Below are positions 1-9,470 of a stretch of DNA of 63,393 bases, one piece after another. Numbering within the stretch: position 1 is the first letter of the stretch; every line of letters starts with the position of its first letter. The position numbers and the translations under genes were made by a program. The notes beneath the pieces are model-generated. The model saw nothing but the letters and a program-made list of their open reading frames with translations. It did no database searches and had not been told where the DNA came from. Source of the stretch: Thermogemmatispora onikobensis (GTDB lineage Bacteria; Chloroflexota; Ktedonobacteria; Ktedonobacterales; Ktedonobacteraceae); assembly GCF_001748285.1 (NCBI RefSeq), contig NZ_BDGT01000036.1, forward strand, positions 1 through 63,393, read 5' to 3'.

Positions 1-714
1 TATACGAATGGCACCAATGGTCTGACCGGGATCTATTCGCCGGCCTTCTTCGGGATACGCTGGAACGTCTCAACTTCGGAGCCGTACTACTACTTGATCC
101 TGGCGCTGATCTCCATCGTGCTGCTGGCCAATCTGCGCCTGCGCGATTCGCGCATTGGACGAGCCTGGATCGCAATGCGTGAGGATGAGATCGCCGCCGC
201 CTCCTCGGGAATCAATTTGACGCGGACAAAGCTCCTCGCCTTCGCGGCGGGTGCCTTCTTCTCTGGAATCGCTGGCGCTTACTACGCCGCCAAGCTCAGT
301 ACGGTGACGTCCGGCAATTTCAGCTTCAGCGACTCAGTGATCTATCTGGCAATGGTGGTTCTCGGCGGCCTGGGAAGCATTCCCGGCGTGGTCGTGGGCG
401 CCCTGGCTGTCTACGCCGTCAACGTCCTGGTACTGCCTCAGCTCGACGCACTGGGGAATGATCCAGGCAGTATTATTCACCCGCTCTATACACAGATCCT
501 GCAGATGATCCCCAATTTCTCGTTTAGCAATATTCGCAACCTGATCTTCGGGATCATCCTGGTAGTGCTCATGATCTTCCGACCAGAGGGCCTGATCCCC
601 AGCACACGCCGACGTCGTGAGTTGCACCGCGCCGAGGCCGAAGGGGTGGAGGTCACTTCGCTGGATACTCCCCCCGGGACCCCAGGCTTTGAGTCAGAGA
701 TGCGTGTCGAGTAA
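1..714 (+). CDS. livM: Branched-chain amino acid ABC transporter permease LivM, C-terminal part (5' end outside window)
   Basis: The reading frame is open from base 1 to the stop at 712-714, so the gene starts upstream of the window. The first residues read TNGTNGLTGI, the periplasmic segment typical of LivM. It continues with the cytoplasmic EAA-type loop (GRAWIAMREDEIAAASSGIN) that contacts the ATPase, then three to four hydrophobic helices. LivM is one of two membrane subunits of the high-affinity Leu/Ile/Val (or amide/urea-type) importer. livG and livF follow on the same strand. Which amino acid or amide is carried cannot be told from this part. Confidence 0.9.
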   Translation, partial: YTNGTNGLTGIYSPAFFGIRWNVSTSEPYYYLILALISIVLLANLRLRDSRIGRAWIAMREDEIAAASSGINLTRTKLLAFAAGAFFSGIAGAYYAAKLSTVTSGNFSFSDSVIYLAMVVLGGLGSIPGVVVGALAVYAVNVLVLPQLDALGNDPGSIIHPLYTQILQMIPNFSFSNIRNLIFGIILVVLMIFRPEGLIPSTRRRRELHRAEAEGVEVTSLDTPPGTPGFESEMRVE

Positions 715-801
715 AGAGTGCGAGCATGTGTGACGCAGTGCGACGGAGCAGAGATATATGCTACCAACTATTGAGGTTGTTCCTAGCTGGAGGCTGCAAT
801 C

Positions 802-1683
802 ATGACCGCTGAGCACGAGCAGGCCCCTCAGTCCACGCGCCAACCTTTGCTAGAGCTGCAAAAGGTGACCAAGCACTTCGGCGGCCTCGCCGCGGTTCAG
901 GACCTGGACCTGACTCTCTATCCACAGGAGATTGTCAGTATCATCGGGCCGAATGGCGCGGGGAAAACCACGGTTTTCAATCTGATTACCGGGATCTATC
1001 TGCCCACTTCGGGAGAGATCCTTTTCGAGGGCCAGCCCTTGAAGAAGCCAACACCCCATCAGGTCGTGCAGCGCGGCATTGCGCGCACCTTCCAGAACAT
1101 CCGTCTGTTCAATAATATGACGGTGCTGGAAAACGTGCTGGTGGGCGAGCATCTGCGTCTGAAGGCTTCGATTCTGGATGCGGTCTTCCGTCCCCCGTGG
1201 GTCAAACAGGAGGAGGAGGAGGCCCGCCAACGCGCAATTGAGCTGCTCAGTTTCTTCGGTCAGCATCTGGTCGATCGCCAGGACGAGTATGTGATTAATC
1301 TCTCCTACGCCGATCGCCGCCGCGTGGAGATCGCCCGCGCTCTGGCTTCGGGCCCTAAATTGCTGTTGCTCGATGAGCCAACCGCCGGTATGAATGAGGC
1401 GGAGACGATGGAGGCTGTGCATTATATCCGCCGTCTGCGCGATGAGCTGCATCTGACGATCTTGCTGATCGAGCATAAGCTGATGGTGACAATGGGCATT
1501 TCCGACCGCATCGCCGTACTCGACTACGGACGCAAAATCGCTGAGGGGCTACCCGATGAGGTCCGCCGCGATGAGCGGGTAATTACGGCCTATCTCGGAA
1601 AGGCAGCTACTGCCGAGCGCCAGACCTGGCAGGCGGCGCTCCGGCTCCAGCCGGAGGGGGAGGCAAATAACCATCATGAGTGA
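802..1683 (+). CDS. livG: Branched-chain amino acid ABC transporter ATP-binding protein LivG
   Basis: 293-residue ABC ATPase. Walker A GPNGAGKT is at residues 49-56, the Q-loop region reads RTFQNIRLF (typical of LivG), and Walker B is LLLLDEPTAG. The C-terminal GRKIAEG...AYLG segment is the usual LivG ending. The ABC signature reads LSYAD rather than LSYGQ or LSGGQ, so alanine stands where glycine is usual. A GGAGG-like site lies just before the ATG at 802. It is one of two nucleotide-binding subunits that power the permease encoded just upstream. Confidence 0.92.
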   Translation: MTAEHEQAPQSTRQPLLELQKVTKHFGGLAAVQDLDLTLYPQEIVSIIGPNGAGKTTVFNLITGIYLPTSGEILFEGQPLKKPTPHQVVQRGIARTFQNIRLFNNMTVLENVLVGEHLRLKASILDAVFRPPWVKQEEEEARQRAIELLSFFGQHLVDRQDEYVINLSYADRRRVEIARALASGPKLLLLDEPTAGMNEAETMEAVHYIRRLRDELHLTILLIEHKLMVTMGISDRIAVLDYGRKIAEGLPDEVRRDERVITAYLGKAATAERQTWQAALRLQPEGEANNHHE

Positions 1684-1755
1684 AATGCTGACTGTGCCAA
1701 GCGCTATGCTGCTGTTCGTTGATTGCCAAACCGCTGCATGTGTGGGAGGGGATCG

Positions 1756-2475
1756 ATGAGTGATGTAATGCTGCAGTTGGAGCACGTGGATACGTTCTAC
1801 GGCCCCATCCAGGTGCTCTATGATATCAACCTGGAGGTGCACCGTGGAGAAATCGTCTGCCTGCTTGGCGCCAACGCCGCTGGTAAGACGACTACGATGA
1901 AGACAATCTTCGGTCTGGTCCGCCCACGCCGGGGAAGGATTACCTTCGACGGACAGCGCATTGATAACCGGCCCGCCAGCGATATTGTCCGCCTGGGCCT
2001 GGCCCTGGTTCCAGAAGCGCGACGCATTTTCCCGCGCATGACGGTCTTGGAAAATTTACAGATGGGCGCCTACACGCGCGCGAATAGGGCTGAGATCCAG
2101 CAGGACCTCGACCACGTCTGTCAGATTTTCCCACGTATTAAGGAGCGTCTGAAGCAGATTGCCGGGACCCTCTCGGGTGGCGAACAGCAGATGCTGGCTA
2201 TGGCCCGCGCTATGATGTCGCGCCCACGGATGATGTGCATGGATGAGCCATCGATGGGCCTCTCCCCTCTTCTGGTAGAGACGGTCTTTGAGACGATCGT
2301 GCGCATCCGCTCGGAGGGCGTGACCATCTTTCTGGTGGAGCAGAATGCCTCGATGGCCCTCAGTCTGGCCGACCGTGGCTATGTGCTGCAGACCGGGAAA
2401 ATCGTGCTGAGCGATACCGCCTCTAATCTGCTTCAGAACGATATGGTACGGCAGGCTTACCTCGGGGGCGCTTGA
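1756..2475 (+). CDS. livF: Branched-chain amino acid ABC transporter ATP-binding protein LivF
   Basis: 239 residues from the ATG at 1756, chosen because GGGAGGGG precedes it at 1744-1751. An in-frame ATG at 1723 has no such site. Walker A is GANAAGKT (residues 38-45), the signature is LSGGEQQ, Walker B is MCMDEPSMGL, and the LivF-type ending QAYLGGA is present. It is the second ATPase of the livMGF transporter, 72 bases after livG. A strong hairpin at 2576-2602 probably ends this operon. Confidence 0.92.
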   Translation: MSDVMLQLEHVDTFYGPIQVLYDINLEVHRGEIVCLLGANAAGKTTTMKTIFGLVRPRRGRITFDGQRIDNRPASDIVRLGLALVPEARRIFPRMTVLENLQMGAYTRANRAEIQQDLDHVCQIFPRIKERLKQIAGTLSGGEQQMLAMARAMMSRPRMMCMDEPSMGLSPLLVETVFETIVRIRSEGVTIFLVEQNASMALSLADRGYVLQTGKIVLSDTASNLLQNDMVRQAYLGGA

Positions 2476-2575
2476 GCCACAGACGTTCTTTTATCTAGTC
2501 TGGTCTGGCCGCCCTGCGCTGCTCCCTAGCCGCCTCCGCCTCGCTTCGGCCAGCAGGCCAGACATCGAGGGCGAT

Positions 2576-2602
2576 GGCCCGCAGGAGAACGTACTGCGGG
2601 CC
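2576..2602 (+). terminator. Hairpin terminator after livF
   Basis: Perfect 8-bp inverted repeat GGCCCGCA/TGCGGGCC with an 11-base loop, followed by a pyrimidine-rich stretch (CTGGCCTCTTTTCT). It lies between livF and the phosphoribosyltransferase gene. A looser inverted repeat (GTCTGGCC/GGCCAGAC) lies just before it. Confidence 0.5.
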
Positions 2603-2738
2603 TCTGCTGGCCTCTTTTCTCCCGGTAAGTCCATCCATGATGGGATGGGACGCTAGCATCTCTTTCTTTTTCTTTGATCAGAGTGCAACAGCCAACAGCG
2701 CTCTCTAGCGAGCAGAGAGGCAAAGGAGGTCCAACGAT

Positions 2739-3287
2739 TTGGTGGTTCGCAGTTACGACTATGTCCATCGACGGGGAGTGCGTTTTCTCTCGTGGGAGGA
2801 ATTCGCTTCCTTGGGGCACAAGCTGTGTGAGGCCCTGGCCAGTGAACGAATCGAGGCCATTGTTGGTATTGCTCGCGCTGGTCTCTTCCCAGCGACGTTA
2901 GCTGCCTGCGCGCTGCGGCTCGACCTTTATCCAGTGCGCGTGAGTCGACGCCTTCAGGATGAGGTGCGTTTTCATTCACCGGTCTGGCATGTACCGCTAG
3001 TCGCGGCTATCGCGGGCAAGCGTGTCGCTGTTGTCGATGAGATCGCCGATAGTGGGGAAACACTGGCGCTGGTGGCGCAGCAGGCGCGTGCGCTCGGAGC
3101 TAGGCAGGTGATTACAGCCGCTCTGGTCAGCCATAGCTGGGCGAAGCCCCAGCCCACACGTGTGGCCTTGCTGACGGATGAGCTGGTGATCTTTCCCTGG
3201 GACCAGCAGGTACTGATAGATGGGAGCTGGCAACTCCATCCAGAGATGGTTACCGCCATCACAGCTCAACAGGGAGATCCCAAATAG
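2739..3287 (+). CDS. Phosphoribosyltransferase domain protein
   Basis: 182 residues from a TTG start at 2739. The start is fixed by AAAGGAGG at 2722-2729 and by the conserved N-terminus. The PRPP-binding signature reads VAVVDEIADSGETL (about residues 94-107). Upstream, GIARAGLFPA matches the first PRTase loop. The size and order resemble xanthine-guanine/hypoxanthine-type transferases and the many uncharacterised small PRTases. The base substrate cannot be named. The gene stands alone between two predicted terminators. Confidence 0.8.
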   Translation: MVVRSYDYVHRRGVRFLSWEEFASLGHKLCEALASERIEAIVGIARAGLFPATLAACALRLDLYPVRVSRRLQDEVRFHSPVWHVPLVAAIAGKRVAVVDEIADSGETLALVAQQARALGARQVITAALVSHSWAKPQPTRVALLTDELVIFPWDQQVLIDGSWQLHPEMVTAITAQQGDPK

Positions 3288-3402
3288 GAGTCGGGCCGTC
3301 TTCGCCTGAGCCAGCCAGGTTCCCTGACCGGGGGAGCCAGGAGTGTCGCTTACCTTGCGCTTCCGCGTCCGTCTCTAGATCCCCAGGACAGGCTGGTAAT
3401 GA

Positions 3403-3429
3403 CGGCTCCTGCCTCTATGGCAGGAGCCG
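3403..3429. terminator. Perfect hairpin between convergent genes (bidirectional terminator)
   Basis: An 11-bp perfect stem (CGGCTCCTGCC/GGCAGGAGCCG) with a 5-base loop sits between the ends of the phosphoribosyltransferase gene (plus strand) and the methyltransferase gene (minus strand). It can fold in either transcript. There is no clear T-tract on either side. Confidence 0.55.
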
Positions 3430-3462
3430 AGCCGTGGACGGCTGCCAAGCTCGATGGCCGGC

Positions 3463-4335
3463 TCATTCGCTCGTTGGATTGACGGCCCAGGCCGTGAGTC
3501 CAAAGCCAACAATGGTGTAGTCTTCGGCAGCCATTTCCTGTAGCATCTGCTGATAGACGTGCACAAATTCCGCTTCGTCAATGACCCCGCTGGCCAGCAA
3601 GAAAGGTTTCGTCAGGCAAAAAAGCGCCTGCATGTCTCTGTACCCGCTGTCATGCATGGGCATGCCATAGGAGCCGTCGTAATAGAAGGCACGGCGCTGG
3701 ATGTTGACAAAGCCGGCTTCACGCAAGAGACGCGCCAGCATATAGACAATACCCGTTGAGTTGCCATCGACGGAAAAGGTTCGCTTCTGTTGGGCCAGCG
3801 CGCGGTTGAGACAGGTGTAGAGGCGTTGATAAGCCAGGCTATTGCTCACCGGGGTCTCAATCTCAGTGAGACGAATGATGCCACCGGGCCGAAGGATGCG
3901 CCGGCATTCTCGTAGCAGGGCTGGCCAGGTCTGCTGATCCATAAAGGCCATAATCAGCCGCGCATTGACCAGGTCAAAGGTGGCATCCTGGAAGGGAAGG
4001 CGCTGACGGGCATCCGCCACTTCGAAGGTAACGTTGGCAAGCTCGCGCACACGAGCGGTGGCGAGAGCATAATCGATCATGGTCGAGTTGATATCAATGC
4101 CCACAACCTCTAGATGAGGATAGCGGGCCGCTAGCTCCAAGGCCCACCCCCCAGGACCACAGGCAATATCAAGCACACGCCGAAGCTGGCCGAGATCCTC
4201 CAGCTCTGGCAGTAAGCCCCCCATCGCTTCGCTAAAGAGGCGCTCCTGCTCAAGCAGTCGAGCAGTCTCTGCCCCCTGCTCAATATCGATAAAATAGCGG
4301 TTCTCTCCCGCGGAAGAGGTGGAATCAGCAGCCAC
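3463..4335 (-). CDS. Class I SAM-dependent methyltransferase
   Basis: 290 residues from a GTG start, with AAAGGAGGC a few bases upstream on the minus strand. Motif I is VLDIACGPGGWALELA, the acidic residue after strand 2 is in VVGIDINS, and the motif around EVADARQRLPF fits the methyltransferase domain 11/25 families. The C-terminal half has no recognised domain. The acceptor substrate is unknown. The Hsp20 gene lies upstream on the same strand, about 235 bases away. Confidence 0.85.
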   Translation of the reverse strand: MAADSTSSAGENRYFIDIEQGAETARLLEQERLFSEAMGGLLPELEDLGQLRRVLDIACGPGGWALELAARYPHLEVVGIDINSTMIDYALATARVRELANVTFEVADARQRLPFQDATFDLVNARLIMAFMDQQTWPALLRECRRILRPGGIIRLTEIETPVSNSLAYQRLYTCLNRALAQQKRTFSVDGNSTGIVYMLARLLREAGFVNIQRRAFYYDGSYGMPMHDSGYRDMQALFCLTKPFLLASGVIDEAEFVHVYQQMLQEMAAEDYTIVGFGLTAWAVNPTSE

Positions 4336-4570
4336 GTGCTTCTGCCTCCTTTCCCTGCGCTGCTCTCGCTGCCAGGAAACCCTCCAGGAGACAGGCCGGC
4401 GCCCGACCAGCGGAGCGATCGCTTATCGGCCAGCACCAGAAGGGTGACTCCAGACAGCCAATAATGATCTTTCTCTATATTACCGCAGCGGAGATATGCA
4501 CTGCCACAAGGGTTCAGGGTGAAAGAAGGGTCCAGGAAGACAGAAGCCGCCTATGCTGAGGCCGGGCGCG

Positions 4571-4972
4571 TCAGGTCCAGGCGGAGGGACGGCCTGCCCC
4601 GCCTTGATGAAGGCCATGCGCCTGGCCATGAGCCGCGAGAGTCAAGTGGGCTGGGCGCATGGCGGTACTCAATGGTAAGGCCACGACCAGAACCCCATTC
4701 CCATAGGTGACATTCGCTCGCTCTCCATCGACTGGCTGTGTGAGCTGCAGCTCGCGATGGTAGGCCCCGATACTCCATTCGTCGATGAGCAGCTCTTTGA
4801 CCTCTTTGAGAAGGGCGCGTACATCTCCATGCAGGATCAGGCGCCCGTCTTCTTGTAACTCGATGTGAATGTCCTCCGGCTCCATGCCCGGCATGGGAGC
4901 CGCCACAACCAGACGTTCATCGCTCCGGTAGACTTTGACGGGAACGTGATGGATCTTCAGTCGCTCTTGCAT
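4571..4972 (-). CDS. Hsp20/alpha-crystallin small heat-shock protein
   Basis: 133 residues from the ATG at 4972, which lies at a good distance from GGAGGAGG. A TTG two codons upstream sits too close to that site. The alpha-crystallin domain spans about residues 12-105, with the usual start (VYRSDERLVVAAPMPGMEPEDI), the strand LILHGDV and the final GNGVLVVALPL. The expected role is ATP-independent holding of unfolding proteins. The C-terminal tail (from about residue 108) is Gly/His/Ala-rich and has no clear IXI anchor motif. An odd palindrome TCTTCTAAGAAGA at 5051-5063 lies upstream. Confidence 0.88.
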   Translation of the reverse strand: MQERLKIHHVPVKVYRSDERLVVAAPMPGMEPEDIHIELQEDGRLILHGDVRALLKEVKELLIDEWSIGAYHRELQLTQPVDGERANVTYGNGVLVVALPLSTAMRPAHLTLAAHGQAHGLHQGGAGRPSAWT

Positions 4973-5221
4973 TGCCAATCCTCCTCCTGCCTGCCAAGTT
5001 TAGGGACAGGCCCAGCTGAGTTCGATCACTTCACTGGCTGGCTCTCTTCTTCTTCTAAGAAGAGGCACGACGCGCAGCCGGTCAGAGTGTCAGGCTGAGC
5101 TTGCAACATAGCTCGGCCATCAAGCTGTTTCCAATTTGGCACAGAACGAAAAGAACCCTTCTACAGAGCACGACTCCCATCGCATCCTCCGCAGGAGGAC
5201 AAAGGAGAGAGAAGCAAGACA

Positions 5222-6586
5222 GTGGAGATGGTATTAACACAGGAAACTCTCGCAGCCCTTGCTCCCGACGAGCAGGTCATGAAGGCTGGACAGAAACTTG
5301 CCAACCAGAGGCACTGGCAGTCTCTGGGTCAGGACGAGCAAGCCCTGTGGGGAGAATGCCAGGGCAGCGCCCTCTACCGCGTCTGTGTGGATAGGCGTTC
5401 GCTGAAGACGTTCTGTAGCTGCCCCAGCCGCAAGATTCCCTGTAAGCACAGCATTGGGCTGCTCTACCTGGCAGCATCCAGGGACAACAGCCTGCCAGTC
5501 TCCAGCCCTCCAGAGTGGGTAGAAGCCTGGCTCAAACGCCGTCTGGCAGGTAGACAGCCAGGGGATCAGCCACAATCGGCCTCGGAGGATCAAGGGGCCA
5601 CGCCGGCTATGGCCACCGCAAAGCAATCAGGCCGTCAACGGCGGGTCCAGCAGCGTCAGCAACGGATGCTCCAGGGCCTGGAGCGCTTTGACCTCTGGCT
5701 TGCTGACCTGCTGCGTACTGGTCTGGCCGATGTCCAGGGTGAGATGCTCCGTCAGTGGGAACAGGAGGCCGCCGCCTTGGATGACGCTCAGATCCCGGGC
5801 CTGGCCTCCCGCCTGCGGACATTGACGACCGTGCCGTACAGTCGCCCCGACTGGCCAGCAGCCTTGCTGTGCCAGCTCGGACGGCTTGCCCTCTTGAGCG
5901 AGGCATTCCGTCATCTGGAGCGCCTGGATTCCGGGCTGCAGGAGGATGTGCGTCAGGCCCTGGGCCTTTCCCTGTCCACAGAGGAGTTGCTCACCCGCGG
6001 CGAGCGAGTACGAGATCGCTGGCTCTTTCTCGGTCAGCGTTTGGAACAGCGAGATCAGCTCTGGCAGCAGCGTACCTGGGTGTTTGGGCAAGAGACAGGA
6101 CGCCAGGCTTTGCTTCTGCAATTTGCCTCTGGCAAACAGCCGGTCTTCCCTGAGCACTACCCTCTTGGCTGCGAACAGGAGGCGGAACTGCTCTTTTGGC
6201 CCGGCGCCTACCCACAACGGGCCCGGCTGTTAGAGCACCTTAATCCCGCTACACCTTTGCTCAGCAGTTTACAAGGGGCTGCCGATTTTGCTGGGTTTCT
6301 GGAGATGGTGGCAAGGGCGCTGGCACGTCAACCCTGGCTTGAACACTTCTTGTGCATCCTTCAGGAGGCCCTCCCCGTTTGCCTTGATCATGGCCAGCAC
6401 TGGTATCTCCGCGATCGCCACGGGCAGGCCCTGCCGCTGAGCCACGGCCCACACTGGCAATTACTGGCGCTCTCGGGCGGCCACCCGGTGACTTTCATCG
6501 GCGAGTGGAACGGAGAAGAGCTAGTTCCTCTGGCGGTGCTCAGTGCTACCGAAGGCTTTTGCTTGCTACCGCCCCCGCAGAAGTAG
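5222..6586 (+). CDS. SWIM zinc-finger family protein
   Basis: 454 residues from a GTG at 5222, with AAAGGAGAG about 14 bases upstream. An ATG two codons later is an equally possible start. The SWIM finger CxCx6CxH is formed by Cys65, Cys67, Cys74 and His76 (CSCPSRKIPCKH). The rest is a large helical Leu/Gln/Arg-rich region. SWIM fingers bind nucleic acid or protein. It is the first gene of a five-gene set (SWIM, DUF5691, MoxR ATPase, DUF5682, VWA) with short gaps or overlaps, so it is probably the target-recognition or scaffold part of that machine. Confidence 0.85.
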   Translation: MEMVLTQETLAALAPDEQVMKAGQKLANQRHWQSLGQDEQALWGECQGSALYRVCVDRRSLKTFCSCPSRKIPCKHSIGLLYLAASRDNSLPVSSPPEWVEAWLKRRLAGRQPGDQPQSASEDQGATPAMATAKQSGRQRRVQQRQQRMLQGLERFDLWLADLLRTGLADVQGEMLRQWEQEAAALDDAQIPGLASRLRTLTTVPYSRPDWPAALLCQLGRLALLSEAFRHLERLDSGLQEDVRQALGLSLSTEELLTRGERVRDRWLFLGQRLEQRDQLWQQRTWVFGQETGRQALLLQFASGKQPVFPEHYPLGCEQEAELLFWPGAYPQRARLLEHLNPATPLLSSLQGAADFAGFLEMVARALARQPWLEHFLCILQEALPVCLDHGQHWYLRDRHGQALPLSHGPHWQLLALSGGHPVTFIGEWNGEELVPLAVLSATEGFCLLPPPQK

Positions 6587-6621
6587 CCAGAGCAGCCTGT
6601 CTGACAGAGGTGAATCACATA

Positions 6622-8277
6622 ATGAGTCGTATGAATCGCATCGAATCCCTGGTTCATTGCGCCTTGATCGGCACACGTCAGGAGCCGCCACCGCCCGCTC
6701 TTGCTTCAGCACCTTTCGAGCGGCTGCTTGACGAGCTCCCGGCGGCCATGCCCCTGGAGCGTAAGTTACTCTTGCTGGCCGGCGCGGAAGCGGTCTATGC
6801 CCTGGCCGGAACCTCTCCGTTCCCGTTGGGAGTGACAGTCATCCCTGCGCCAGCAGAGAAGCTGCCCCCTTGCTCACCCCAGGCTGCCGCGCTGATCAAG
6901 GGCGTCCTCCAGCAATCTCACAGCGAGCTGCTGCTTCTGGCCCTGGAGCTCCTGGCCCGTCACGGGCGTCGCCTGCCCTTCGCCCTGCTGCCGACCGTAT
7001 TTGCAGCCCTATCCAGCCTGTCCGCGGCTGCCTCGTGGCCAGTCTTAGCACAGGTGATAGGGGAGCGCGGGCGCTGGCTGATCCGCCTGAACCCTTCCTG
7101 GCGCTGCCTGCTCAGCAGCTTGCCTGTGACCGAGTTGAGTGAGCAGGAGCTAAACAGCCTCTGGTATGAGGGCAGCGCCTCAGAGCGCCTGGCTCTTTTG
7201 CGCCAACTACGAGTCTACAATCGCCCTCTGGCCCGTCAATTGCTGGAAGAAGTCTGGCCACAGGAGCAGCGAGAGCGGCGACTAGCTCTGCTGGAGACAT
7301 TTGAGATTGGCCTTGAGCAAGACGATGAGGTTTTCCTGGAGAAGGTCCGTAATCAGCGCAGTTACTATGAGCGCCGCCTGGCCGTCAGCCTGCTCTTGCG
7401 CTTGCCTTCCTCAGCCTGCCGTCGCGAGCTGCCCTTGCTGGCTCATGGCTTGCTTCAGAGAGTACAGCAACCAGAGGAAGGCTACGTACGGGCCGTTTTG
7501 CCAGAAACCTATCCGCCCAGATGGCAGCGCTTTGGCATCGAACAGAAGCGTTTATCTGTGGTACAGGAACAGCGCACCGCCTGGCTGCGAGAATTGATCA
7601 GCCTGGTCCCCCCTGGCTATTGGGAAGAGCTGCTGCAGCTCTCCCCAGCGAGCATCGTGCGCTCGCTTGAGAGCACCTGGCGCACTGAGGTGCTGGCTGG
7701 CCTGGTAGAGGCAACCCGGTTTCATCGCACCCCCTCCTGGGCACGCGCCTTGCTCTCATGGGTCGATGCCGATACGCAGGAGCCTCTCTCGGGAGCCGAA
7801 GATCTGATCTCCTGCTTAGAACAAGAGGAGGCAGAGCAGTTTCTGCTCCAGGCCCTGGCCTCTTCTCAACACCCCTGGCATGAACGCTGGCCAGCACTAC
7901 TGGCCAGGCTACCTAGACCGTGGAGCACCTCTTTTGGATCGAGCTTTCTTGAGCATACGCAAAAACGGCTGCAAGAGCTGGTGAGCCATCCATGCCTGGA
8001 CACAGGTTCTACCGCATCAGAAATCCAGCAGGCAGCCCGCGTAGCTATGAAATGGCAACAACAATGGGAGCCAGCTCTCAAGATCGCTGCACGTGCCTTA
8101 CCTGCAAGCTGCCTTAAACTTGCTCTGCAACTGGTTCAGCCTCTTCAGCTAGCTGAAGGAAAAGCAGAAAAGAACAATGTACACTTCATTAAGAATGAGA
8201 TCAACCGTTTGATCATTACCTTCATAGAAACAATAGATTTCCATTACAAATTACTCAGGGAGTTGGAGAACCAATGA
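6622..8277 (+). CDS. DUF5691-like helical repeat protein of the MoxR/VWA cluster
   Basis: 551 residues from the ATG at 6622 (CAGAGG upstream). An in-frame ATG at 6505 would overlap the SWIM gene by about 80 bases and is less likely. The N-terminus SLVHCALIGTRQEP is typical of DUF5691 proteins found beside SWIM and MoxR genes. The body is made of Leu/Arg/Glu-rich helical segments resembling HEAT-type repeats. There are no catalytic motifs, and the C-terminal 30 residues are less GC-rich than the rest. The stop overlaps the next start by four bases (ATGA), which implies translational coupling. Confidence 0.7.
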   Translation: MSRMNRIESLVHCALIGTRQEPPPPALASAPFERLLDELPAAMPLERKLLLLAGAEAVYALAGTSPFPLGVTVIPAPAEKLPPCSPQAAALIKGVLQQSHSELLLLALELLARHGRRLPFALLPTVFAALSSLSAAASWPVLAQVIGERGRWLIRLNPSWRCLLSSLPVTELSEQELNSLWYEGSASERLALLRQLRVYNRPLARQLLEEVWPQEQRERRLALLETFEIGLEQDDEVFLEKVRNQRSYYERRLAVSLLLRLPSSACRRELPLLAHGLLQRVQQPEEGYVRAVLPETYPPRWQRFGIEQKRLSVVQEQRTAWLRELISLVPPGYWEELLQLSPASIVRSLESTWRTEVLAGLVEATRFHRTPSWARALLSWVDADTQEPLSGAEDLISCLEQEEAEQFLLQALASSQHPWHERWPALLARLPRPWSTSFGSSFLEHTQKRLQELVSHPCLDTGSTASEIQQAARVAMKWQQQWEPALKIAARALPASCLKLALQLVQPLQLAEGKAEKNNVHFIKNEINRLIITFIETIDFHYKLLRELENQ

Positions 8278-9467
8278 AAAAAGATCCCAAGCCGCAAAGC
8301 CTGCAGAAAGCAGCAGAGCCTGCCGTCTCAACCGATTGGCGGCAAGAGCGGCAAGAGCAGCCTTCGACCCATGCCGAAGGGCAGGGCGGTAACAACGTTC
8401 TGCGCCAGCATGCCGAGCAGCAGTTTGCCGAGGAGCTGGAGGAGCTGGCCAGGGTTGATCGGCAGCAGCGACCGCCCAATTGGCGCCTCTCACCCTGGGC
8501 TGTGCGCACCTACCTGCTTGGCGGACGTCTGCCGAACGGCTTCCAGGTTTCGCCCAAATATATCGGTAACGCCCGTCTGATCGAGATTGCCATCAGCACC
8601 CTGGCGACCGACCGTGCCTTGCTGCTCTATGGCCTGCCTGGTACGGCCAAGTCTTGGGTCAGCGAGCATCTGGCAGCAGCGATCTCCGGTGACTCAACCC
8701 TTCTCATTCAGGGGACAGCGGGCACGGACGAGAGCGCGCTACGCTATGGTTGGAACTATGCACGCCTGCTTGTCGAGGGACCATCACCGGCGGCCCTGGT
8801 GGCCAGCCCGCTGATGACAGCCATGCAGACAGGAAAACTGGCGCGCATCGAGGAGCTGACACGCATTGCCAGCGAGGTGCAGGATACGCTGATCACACTG
8901 CTTTCGGAGAAGACGCTGCCTATCCCTGAGCTGAATATGGAGGTACAGGCGCGCAAGGGCTTCAATGTTATCGCAACGGCCAATAACCGCGACAAGGGCG
9001 TCAACGACCTGTCTAGCGCTCTGATGCGCCGCTTCAATACGGTAGTGCTTCCGTTGCCCCAGGACATGGAAGAGGAGGTACGTATCGTTGAGCGGCGCGT
9101 GGCAGATTTGGGTCGGGTCCTGGAGCTGCCTGCCGAGAAGCCCGCCCTGGAGGAGATCCGGCGCGTGGTGACGATCTTCCGCGAGCTGCGCGAGGGCAAA
9201 ACCCTCGATGGCAGCCTCAAGCTGAAGGTTCCCAGTGGGACGCTCTCAACGGCGGAGGCGATCTCGGTAATTAACAGTGGCCTGGCCCTGGCCGCCTATT
9301 ACGGCGATGGAACGCTCAGAGCTGGCGATCTGGCTGCTGGTCTGACGGGAGCCATCGTGAAGGACCCCGTACAGGACCGCATCGTTTGGCTGGAGTATCT
9401 GCAGACGGTGATGAGGGAGCGCAGCAATTGGCAGGACCTCTACCGCGCTTGCCGGGAGGTGGTGTGA
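8274..9467 (+). CDS. MoxR-family AAA+ ATPase
   Basis: 397 residues. Walker A is GLPGTAKS (residues 120-127), the GxPGTAKS form usual in MoxR proteins. The segment after it reads RIEELTRIASEVQDTLITLLSEK..., matching the MoxR Walker B and following helix, but with Glu-Glu where Asp-Glu is usual. Sensor 1 is IATANNRDKGVN and an arginine-finger region SSALMRRFNTVVLPLP follows. MoxR ATPases work with VWA proteins as chaperone-like machines that remodel or activate targets. A VWA partner is encoded two genes downstream. Confidence 0.9.
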   Translation: MKKDPKPQSLQKAAEPAVSTDWRQERQEQPSTHAEGQGGNNVLRQHAEQQFAEELEELARVDRQQRPPNWRLSPWAVRTYLLGGRLPNGFQVSPKYIGNARLIEIAISTLATDRALLLYGLPGTAKSWVSEHLAAAISGDSTLLIQGTAGTDESALRYGWNYARLLVEGPSPAALVASPLMTAMQTGKLARIEELTRIASEVQDTLITLLSEKTLPIPELNMEVQARKGFNVIATANNRDKGVNDLSSALMRRFNTVVLPLPQDMEEEVRIVERRVADLGRVLELPAEKPALEEIRRVVTIFRELREGKTLDGSLKLKVPSGTLSTAEAISVINSGLALAAYYGDGTLRAGDLAAGLTGAIVKDPVQDRIVWLEYLQTVMRERSNWQDLYRACREVV

Positions 9468-9470
9468 GCT

